Of a stretch of DNA of 64,000 nt, positions 58,289-64,000 are shown piece after piece. Source of the DNA: Asanoa sp040676615 (GTDB taxonomy: Bacteria; Actinomycetota; Actinomycetes; Mycobacteriales; Micromonosporaceae); contig NZ_JBFAPI010000016.1 in assembly GCF_040676615.1 (NCBI RefSeq), positions 62,001-126,000 of the forward strand, given 5' to 3'. The stretch's first letter is position 1. Every line of letters starts with the position of its first letter. Both the position numbers and the translations under genes were made by a program. The notes beneath the pieces are model-generated. The model did no database searches and was not told where the DNA came from. It saw nothing but the letters and a program-made list of their open reading frames with translations.

Positions 58289-59680
58289 GTGCCGCTCACC
58301 GCATCCCGCGCCCTCGTCCGGCAGACCGAGCGCTGGTTCGTGCGGCGGGGCGTGCCGCAGATGATCGCCCGATACGAGTTCCGCCGGCACGTGCTGCCGC
58401 GCATGGTGCCCTACCTGGCCCTGGTGGCGTTCGTCGACATCGCCTGGTTCGGCTCGCTGGCCGCCGGCGCCGAGGGCCGCACGCACGACCTGATCGGCCT
58501 CGCCGCCGTCGTCGCCGGGATCGCGGCCTGGCCGCTGCTGGCCGCGTGGAGCCGGCGGGTGCCGCGGCTGTCCCTGTTCACCGCCTGGACCCTGCTCGCC
58601 GGGTACGCCGTCCTGCTCGCCGCCGTGCCGCTGACCGCGCTCAACAAGGGGTGGTCGGTCGGCGGGTTCACCTACTACCTGCTGGTCGCCGTGGCGGCCA
58701 CCGCCGGCGGTTACCTGGCAGTCACCTACGGCCTGCTGCCCCTGCTGCGCAGCGCCGTCCGGCACGCGATCGACGACATGCGCAACAGCGTGCGACTGCA
58801 GGGGCGGGCGTTGCCCATGCTGCTGTTCGTCACGTTGTTCTTCTTCTTCACCGGTGAGCTGTGGCAGGCCACCAACCGGCTGGGCTGGGACCGGGTGGGC
58901 TGGGTGCTGCTGCTCTTCGCGGCGGTGACCATCCTGGCCAGCGCCGGCCGGCTGCGCGACGAGATCGGCCGGGTGGAGGCCGACCTGCGGCCGGAGCGGC
59001 TCAGCCACGCCTGCGAGCGCACCCCACTGTCTATGGTGGACATGGCCGACGTGGCACCGGACGGCCCGCTGGCGCCGGTGCGGCTGACCAACGGCCAGGT
59101 CACCAACCTGCTGGTCATCCTGGCCACCCGGCAGCTCGTGCAGGCGGCCGTGGTCGGGCTGGGGCTTTTCGGTTTCTTCGTGCTGCTCGGCCTGCTCGTG
59201 GTGACCGAGCCGACGGCCGCGCAATGGATCGGTGCGGCACCCGAGATGGTCGGCCGGGTGCCGGTGGCGCTGCTGAAGAACGCCACCGTGATCGCCGGCT
59301 TCGGCAGCATGTACTTCGCGGTCAACTCGATGATCGACGGCGAGCAGCGGCACCAGTTCTTCGCACCGATCCTCGACGAGGTCGAGCGGATCCTCGCCGT
59401 GCACGCGGTCTACGTGACCGTCCGCGACATCGTCCTGCCCGGCGAACGAACAAGACCGGCGATCCCGGCCCAGCCGGCAGAACCAGCAACACCGGCCCAG
59501 CCGGCAGAACCAGCAGCACCGGCCCAGCCGGCAGAACCAGCAACACCGGCCCAGCCGGCAGAACCAGCAACACCGGCCCAGCCGGCAGAACCAGCAACAC
59601 CGGCCCAGCCGGCAGAACCAGCAGCACCGGCCCAGCCGGCAGAGCCGACCGGGCCGGAGGCGCCGGCTCAGCCCAGCTGA
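58289..59680 (+). CDS. Polytopic membrane protein with PAQPAEPA-repeat tail
   Basis: This 463-residue protein has about eight membrane helices (for example YLALVAFVDIAWFGSLAAG, LPMLLFVTLFFFFTGELW, GLFGFFVLLGLLVV) and a C-terminal tail of seven 9-residue PAQPAEPA(T/A) repeats. I do not recognise the family. The 3' end overlaps the convergent oxidoreductase gene by 13 bp. The tail is probably extended, and may reach into or bind the wall. Confidence 0.65.
   Translation: MPLTASRALVRQTERWFVRRGVPQMIARYEFRRHVLPRMVPYLALVAFVDIAWFGSLAAGAEGRTHDLIGLAAVVAGIAAWPLLAAWSRRVPRLSLFTAWTLLAGYAVLLAAVPLTALNKGWSVGGFTYYLLVAVAATAGGYLAVTYGLLPLLRSAVRHAIDDMRNSVRLQGRALPMLLFVTLFFFFTGELWQATNRLGWDRVGWVLLLFAAVTILASAGRLRDEIGRVEADLRPERLSHACERTPLSMVDMADVAPDGPLAPVRLTNGQVTNLLVILATRQLVQAAVVGLGLFGFFVLLGLLVVTEPTAAQWIGAAPEMVGRVPVALLKNATVIAGFGSMYFAVNSMIDGEQRHQFFAPILDEVERILAVHAVYVTVRDIVLPGERTRPAIPAQPAEPATPAQPAEPAAPAQPAEPATPAQPAEPATPAQPAEPATPAQPAEPAAPAQPAEPTGPEAPAQPS
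59467..59653 (+). repeat. 27-bp coding tandem repeat x7
   Basis: Units start every 27 bp from 59467 (GGCCCAGCCGGCAGAACC), encoding the PAQPAEPA repeats of the membrane protein tail. Confidence 0.92.
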
Positions 59681-60591
59681 GGAGCGATCTCCGCGGCGAT
59701 CAGCTCGATCAGCTCGATGTCGCGCAGGTCGCGCAGCTGCAGGAAGAGCCGGGTCGCGCCGGCTTCCACGTACGCGCCGAGCTCGTTGACGATCTTGTTT
59801 AGGGTGCCGATCGCCGCGCCGTCACCGGAGTCGGTGTCGAGCACGTCGCCGCCCCACCGGGCCCGCACCTCGGCGTCGGTCCGTCCACTCACGATGGTCA
59901 CGGCGGCCGACTTGACCGGCAGGTCGGTCCGACCGGCCAGCGCGCAGGCGTCGTCGACGTTGCGGTAGATCCGGGACGCCTCGGCGGCCGAGCGGAACGG
60001 CACGTTGAACTCGTCGGCGAACCGCGCCGCCAGCGCCGGCGTCCGCTTCGGTCCCGAACCGCCCATGATGATCGGCGGGCGCGGCGACTGCACCGGCTTG
60101 GGCAGCCCGGGCGAGTCGAGCACCTCGTAGAACTTGCCGGAGTAGCTGTAGCGCTCACCGACCGGCAGCGCCCACAGCGACGTGATGATCTCGAGCTGCT
60201 CGGTCAGCCGGTCGAACCGCTCGCCGACCGGCGGGAAAGGGATCGCGTAAGCCTGGTGCTCCGCCTCGTACCAGCCGGCGCCGATGCCGAGCTCGATCCG
60301 GCCGCCGCTCATCTCGTCGACCTGCGCCACGCTGATCGCCAGCGGGCCCGGGTAGCGGAAGGTGGCCGAGGTGACCAGCGTGCCGAGCCGGACGGTCGAG
60401 GTCTCGTGGGCCAGGCCGGCCAGCGTGACCCACGAGTCGGTCGGGCCGGGCAGCCCGTCGCCACCCATCGTGAGGTAGTGGTCCGAGCGGAAGTAGCCCT
60501 CGAAGCCGGCCGCCTCCGTGGTGCGCGCGGCCTTGACCTGGTCGGCGTAGCTGGCACCGAGCTGGGGTTCGGTGAAGATGCACAAACGCAT
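59668..60591 (-). CDS. LLM class F420-dependent oxidoreductase
   Basis: This 307-residue luciferase-like TIM barrel contains GFEGYFRSDHYLTMGGDGLP, LGTLVTSATFRYPGPLA and LGIGAGWYEAEH, the pattern of the F420-using branch (MSMEG-type families) rather than FMN luciferases. The substrate is unknown. ATG 60591 begins MRLCIFTEPQ. Confidence 0.88.
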   Translation of the reverse strand: MRLCIFTEPQLGASYADQVKAARTTEAAGFEGYFRSDHYLTMGGDGLPGPTDSWVTLAGLAHETSTVRLGTLVTSATFRYPGPLAISVAQVDEMSGGRIELGIGAGWYEAEHQAYAIPFPPVGERFDRLTEQLEIITSLWALPVGERYSYSGKFYEVLDSPGLPKPVQSPRPPIIMGGSGPKRTPALAARFADEFNVPFRSAAEASRIYRNVDDACALAGRTDLPVKSAAVTIVSGRTDAEVRARWGGDVLDTDSGDGAAIGTLNKIVNELGAYVEAGATRLFLQLRDLRDIELIELIAAEIAPQLG

Positions 60592-60609
60592 GTGTGCCAA
60601 CCTAGCCCG

Positions 60610-61116
60610 ATGCATCCCTCGACCGGCTGGCAGATCCGCCAGTCCTTCGGCGGCGGCGACCGCGAGGCGCTCGACGCCTTCCACCACAGCGTCTGGGGCG
60701 GCCCGATCGTCGTCGCCCACGACGAGGCGATCGACCTGCGCACCCTGCCGGCCCTGGTCGCGCTGGGCCCCGACGGCAAGCTGGCCGGCGCGCTGACCTG
60801 GCGGGTCGGCGGCGACGCCCTGGAGGTGGTCAGCATCGCGGCCGCCGCGAGCGGCAACGGCGTCGGCAGCGCATTGCTCGACGCGGTGGTGGCCGAGGCC
60901 GCAGCGGCCGGCGTACGCCGGATCTGGCTGGTCACCACCAACGACAACCTCCGGGCCCTGCGCTTCTACCAGCGGCGCGGGCTTCGGATCGTCGGCGTCG
61001 ACCCGGGTGCCGTCGACCGGGCGCGGCGGATGAAGCCGAGCATCCCGGCCGTCGGCGACAACGGCATCCCCATCCACGACGAGCTTCGGCTAGAGCTAGC
61101 GATCGAGAGCACCTGA
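60610..61116 (+). CDS. GNAT family acetyltransferase
   Basis: This 168-residue acetyl-CoA-dependent enzyme has the binding segment NGVGSALLDAVVAEAAAAG followed by RIWLVTTNDNLRALRFYQRRG. The substrate is unknown. Its stop lies 2 bp before the SAM-hydrolase gene, so the two and nei2 form one unit. It is divergent from the oxidoreductase. Confidence 0.88.
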   Translation: MHPSTGWQIRQSFGGGDREALDAFHHSVWGGPIVVAHDEAIDLRTLPALVALGPDGKLAGALTWRVGGDALEVVSIAAAASGNGVGSALLDAVVAEAAAAGVRRIWLVTTNDNLRALRFYQRRGLRIVGVDPGAVDRARRMKPSIPAVGDNGIPIHDELRLELAIEST

Positions 61117-61118
61117 CC

Positions 61119-61892
61119 ATGTGGATCAGCTTCACCACCGACTACGGCCGCCGCGACGGGTTCGTCGCCGCCTGCCACGGCGCGATCGCGAAGATCGAGC
61201 CGACGGCCCGGGTCATCGACATCACCCACGAGATCATGCCGGGCGACGTGCCGCGGGGCGCCGTCGTGCTCGCGCAGACCGTCGGTGACCTGCCGACCGG
61301 CGTACACCTGGCGGTGGTGGATCCCGGCGTGGGCACGGCCCGCCGGTCGATCGCGCTGCGTGCGCCCCGCGGCCTGCTCGTCGGTCCCGACAACGGGTTG
61401 CTGATCTGGGCCGCCGAGGCGCTCGGTGGGGTGACCGACGCGGTCGAGCTGACCAACCCGGCGTGGTTCGCGCCCGCGGTCACCCGCACCTTCCACGGTC
61501 GCGACATCTTCGCGCCGGTCGCGGCCCGGCTGGCCGGCGGTGCGCCGCTGCACGAGGCCGGCCCGGCGATCGACCCGGCCGACCTGACCCGGCTACCGGA
61601 GCCCGAGGTCGAGACCGGCGACGGCTGGCTGGCGGCCGAGGTGCTCAGCGTCGACCGGTTCGGCAACGTCCAACTCGCCGCGACGACGCTGCCGGCGCCG
61701 GTCGGCCAGCCGGTGCGGATCGGCGAGCGGGAAGCGCTGGTCGGCGAGACGTTCGCCGACGTGCCCGCCGGCGGGCTGGTGGTGCTGATCGACTCGGCCG
61801 GACGGCTGGCGGTCGCGGCCAACGGCGCGCCGGCGGACGACGCCCTCGACGTGGTGCCCGGCGACGTGGTGCGGATCACCACGGGCGGCTGA
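61119..61892 (+). CDS. S-adenosylmethionine hydrolase (DUF62 family)
   Basis: This 257-residue enzyme cleaves SAM to adenosine and methionine using water or hydroxide. The start FTTDYGRRDGFVAACHGAI, HLAVVDPGVGTARR, GPDNGLL and VTRTFHGRDIFAPVAARLA are typical. Relatives in natural-product clusters act as fluorinases or chlorinases, but this one lacks their extra loop as far as can be seen. Confidence 0.9.
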   Translation: MWISFTTDYGRRDGFVAACHGAIAKIEPTARVIDITHEIMPGDVPRGAVVLAQTVGDLPTGVHLAVVDPGVGTARRSIALRAPRGLLVGPDNGLLIWAAEALGGVTDAVELTNPAWFAPAVTRTFHGRDIFAPVAARLAGGAPLHEAGPAIDPADLTRLPEPEVETGDGWLAAEVLSVDRFGNVQLAATTLPAPVGQPVRIGEREALVGETFADVPAGGLVVLIDSAGRLAVAANGAPADDALDVVPGDVVRITTGG

Positions 61893-61906
61893 GGCACCAT
61901 TGACCG

Positions 61907-62704
61907 GTGCCCGAAGGCGACACGGTCTGGAACACCGCCCGCGCGCTGCAACGCGCCCTGGGCGGCAGCGAGCTGACCGCCTCCGACTTCCGGGTGCCGC
62001 GGCTGGCGACCACCCGGCTGACCGGCTGGCGGGTGCTCGAGTCGGCGGCCCGGGGGAAGCATCTCCTGCTGCGGCTGCGCGACCCGGCCGGCGCCGACCG
62101 CACGCTCCACTCGCACCTGCGGATGGACGGCGCCTGGCGGGCCTATGCGCCCGGTGAGCGCTGGGCGGCCAAGCCCGCACATCTGATCAGGGTGGTGCTG
62201 CGCACGGCCGACGCGGTCGCGGTCGGCTATCACCTGCACGACCTGACCCTGGTGCCGACGGCCCGGGAGAGCGAACTGGTCGGCCATCTCGGCCCGGACC
62301 TGCTCGGCCCCGACTGGGACCCGGCCGAGGCGGCCCGCCGGCTGGCCGCCCACCCCGACGCCACGATCGCCGAGGCGCTGCTCGACCAGCGCAACCTGGC
62401 CGGGATCGGCAACCTCTACAAGTCGGAGACGCTGTTCCTGCGCGGCGTCTGGCCGTGGACCCCGGTGAAATCCGTGCCCGACCTGCCCGGCCTCGTCTCG
62501 CTGGCCCAGCGGGTGATGGCCAACAACCGGGGCCGTTGGCTCCAGACCACGACAGGCGCCCTGCGCAAGAGCGAGGCGCATTACGTGTACGGCCGCCGCG
62601 CGCAGCCCTGCCGCCGGTGCGCGGCAGCGATCCAGAAGGCCGAGCAGGGCGAGCGGGTCACCTACTGGTGCCCGCGCTGCCAACCCGGGCCGCAGACCTC
62701 TTAG
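61907..62704 (+). CDS. nei: DNA glycosylase Nei2 (Fpg/Nei family)
   Basis: This 265-residue enzyme has the N-terminal PEGDTVW (catalytic Pro2 and Glu3), the H2TH segment LDQRNLAGIGNLYKSE and a C-terminal zinc finger (CRRC..TYWCPRC). It removes oxidised pyrimidines and repairs damage from oxidants. It lies 14 bp after the SAM hydrolase. Its stop overlaps the convergent pspM stop. Confidence 0.93.
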   Translation: MPEGDTVWNTARALQRALGGSELTASDFRVPRLATTRLTGWRVLESAARGKHLLLRLRDPAGADRTLHSHLRMDGAWRAYAPGERWAAKPAHLIRVVLRTADAVAVGYHLHDLTLVPTARESELVGHLGPDLLGPDWDPAEAARRLAAHPDATIAEALLDQRNLAGIGNLYKSETLFLRGVWPWTPVKSVPDLPGLVSLAQRVMANNRGRWLQTTTGALRKSEAHYVYGRRAQPCRRCAAAIQKAEQGERVTYWCPRCQPGPQTS

Positions 62705-63465
62705 GGGGTCGTGGTGCGCATCTCGGCCAGGCCCGACGCGACACCGCGGAGCAGGTCGCTGGCCTCGGTGAGCCGGGACACGGACGGGTGGGTCGAGCCG
62801 ATCCGGCCGTCTTCGGCCACGTAGGAGGCCGCGGCGGCGACCAGCCGCTCGTAGGCGACCACGCCCTCGTCGAGCTGGCGGGTCAGGTCGCGGTGCGCCT
62901 CGCTCAGCGCCGGCTTGGTCTCGGCCGGTGCGAACCGCAGCGCCTTTTCCACCCCCGACACCCGCTGGGCCAGGTCGCGCAGCGAGTCTTCGGCGACCTG
63001 GGCTTCCAGCACGGCGGAGCCGCCTACGCCGGTCAGCCGGGGCGCCAGGTTGGCGAGCGTGGCGGACGCCCGGTCGAGCCGGTCCCAGCCGCTCGCGGCG
63101 GCGCTGCCCCGCAGGGCGAAGCGGCCGCGGTGGCGGCGCACCTCGGCGATGGCCGAACGGCCACCGGGTGCCGACTCGACGGCGGCGAGCAGCCGGGCCC
63201 GGGTGCGCTCGGCGGCGATCGCGGGATCCTGCGGCGGGGGTGCCGGGACGGCGGCGAACCGGCGCAGGTCGGCCCAGCGCCAGCCGGCCAGCACCAGCGA
63301 GCCGCCCGCGGCGGCGGCCCACGCGGCGTCGGGCAGGCCCAGGCCGGCGTAAGGGGTCAGGACGGCGGCGGCACCGGCGAACCCGGCGCCGACCACGCTC
63401 CACCGACGGGCGGACCGGCGCAGTCTGTTGAGGCGCCGGAAGTATCGGGCCCGCTCGTCGGCCAC
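62701..63465 (-). CDS. pspM: Phage-shock envelope-stress protein PspM
   Basis: This 254-residue protein has two membrane helices (VVGAGFAGAAAVLTPYAGLG; AAWAAAAGGSLVLAGWRW) and a long helical C-terminus (ATLANLAPRLTGVGGSAVLE). It lies 14 bp after pspA. Identified by context and architecture as the Rv2743c-type partner of PspA in actinobacterial envelope stress. Confidence 0.8.
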   Translation of the reverse strand: MADERARYFRRLNRLRRSARRWSVVGAGFAGAAAVLTPYAGLGLPDAAWAAAAGGSLVLAGWRWADLRRFAAVPAPPPQDPAIAAERTRARLLAAVESAPGGRSAIAEVRRHRGRFALRGSAAASGWDRLDRASATLANLAPRLTGVGGSAVLEAQVAEDSLRDLAQRVSGVEKALRFAPAETKPALSEAHRDLTRQLDEGVVAYERLVAAAASYVAEDGRIGSTHPSVSRLTEASDLLRGVASGLAEMRTTTP

Positions 63466-63479
63466 GTGAACCCCCTCGA

Positions 63480-64000
63480 TCAGCCGGCGGCGCTCGATCC
63501 GCCGGGGTTCTTGTCTTTGGACATGCTGGCGCGCAGTTCGTCGAGTCGCGCTATCCCGGCGACATCGGTCTGCTCCTGCTGGTCGCTGGCGGCCTTGTCG
63601 CCGTTGCCCTCGGCCGCGGCCTCGGACGCGGGCCCGACCGCCGGGCGCTCGGCGGCGCTGCCCAGCTTCTCGCCGGCCATGCTGGCCCGGATCTGCTCGA
63701 GCCGGTCGGCGCCGGCCATGTCGAGCGTCGAGCGCTGCACTTCGATCATCCGGCCCTCGACCGTGTTGGAGGCGAGTTCGGCGCGGCCCATCGCGTTGGC
63801 GTAGCGGCGCTCGATGCGCTCGCGCACCTCGTCGAAGGAGGGCGTGTTGCCGGGCGCGGCGGTCAGCGACGACATCGACTCGAGCGAGCGGGCGACCGTC
63901 TCCTGCATGCGGGCCTGCTCAAGCTGGCTGAGCAGCTTGGTGCGCTCGGCCAGCTTCTGCTGGAGGATCATCTGGTTGTTCTCGACCGCCTTGCGGGCCT
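63480..64000 (-). CDS. pspA: PspA/IM30 family protein, C-terminal fragment
   Basis: The C-terminal ~173 residues of a PspA-like coiled-coil protein (QQKLAERTKLLSQLEQARMQ, then SFDEVRERIERRYANAMGRAE); the N-terminus lies beyond the right edge. PspA binds inner membrane and responds to envelope stress. The tail (AAEGNGDKAASDQQEQTD) is low-complexity. Confidence 0.88.
   Translation of the reverse strand, partial: ARKAVENNQMILQQKLAERTKLLSQLEQARMQETVARSLESMSSLTAAPGNTPSFDEVRERIERRYANAMGRAELASNTVEGRMIEVQRSTLDMAGADRLEQIRASMAGEKLGSAAERPAVGPASEAAAEGNGDKAASDQQEQTDVAGIARLDELRASMSKDKNPGGSSAAG

Overview
The window is GC-rich, densely coded DNA from an actinobacterium, most likely family Micromonosporaceae (Micromonospora, Actinoplanes, Asanoa type). 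This placement is inferred from the gene complement, frequent GTG/TTG starts, actinobacterial LexA boxes (CGAAC-N4-GTTCG) and conserved gene order: nrdJ-nrdR-lysM-lexA, hflX, dapF, miaA, miaB, gluABCD, rny, recX-recA and DUF3046. No rRNA, tRNA, insertion sequence, integrase or true CRISPR array was seen.

Positions 1-34000 hold mostly conserved housekeeping genes. They cover iron regulation (ideR), deoxyribonucleotide synthesis (nrdR-nrdJ with tandem NrdR boxes), the SOS response (lexA with two LexA boxes, a LysM wall protein in the chiZ position, recA with its own box, recX), ribosome rescue (hflX), lysine/peptidoglycan precursor synthesis (dapF), tRNA i6A/ms2i6A modification (miaA, miaB), glutamate-type amino-acid uptake (gluABCD) and RNA turnover (rny). 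Accessory genes between them include a secreted GH5-CBM2 cellulase, a DUF4262 protein and hypotheticals. dapF carries an in-frame array of eight GHIAVD repeats inside an otherwise intact enzyme.

Positions 34000-54500 are more variable. They hold a YtrA-like GntR/ABC exporter operon, two MFS exporters (one coupled to a MerR regulator with a clear operator), a DUF4062-STAND ATPase-TPR protein, a membrane deacetylase-glycosyltransferase fusion, a wrecked ECF sigma gene beside its anti-sigma-like partner, the helicase Lhr, and a MocR regulator divergent from a flavin-oxidase/acetyltransferase fusion.

Positions 54460-58210 hold the most notable locus. A five-gene operon (YbaB-like, EspC/WXG100-like, CpnT N-domain-like, DddA/SCP1.201-type DNA cytidine deaminase toxin, Imm1 immunity) looks like a type VII secretion toxin module in which targeting domain and toxin are separate proteins. 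It converges, with overlapping stop codons, on udgX, a glycosylase family acting on uracil in DNA, which is the product such a deaminase would make. The right end carries an F420-type oxidoreductase, a SAM-hydrolase operon with nei2, and pspM-pspA.

Repetitive DNA is unusually common. There are minisatellites of 27, 30, 31, 36, 45 and 74 bp, several inside genes, one 27-bp-arm hairpin, and at least four copies of a dispersed intergenic element.
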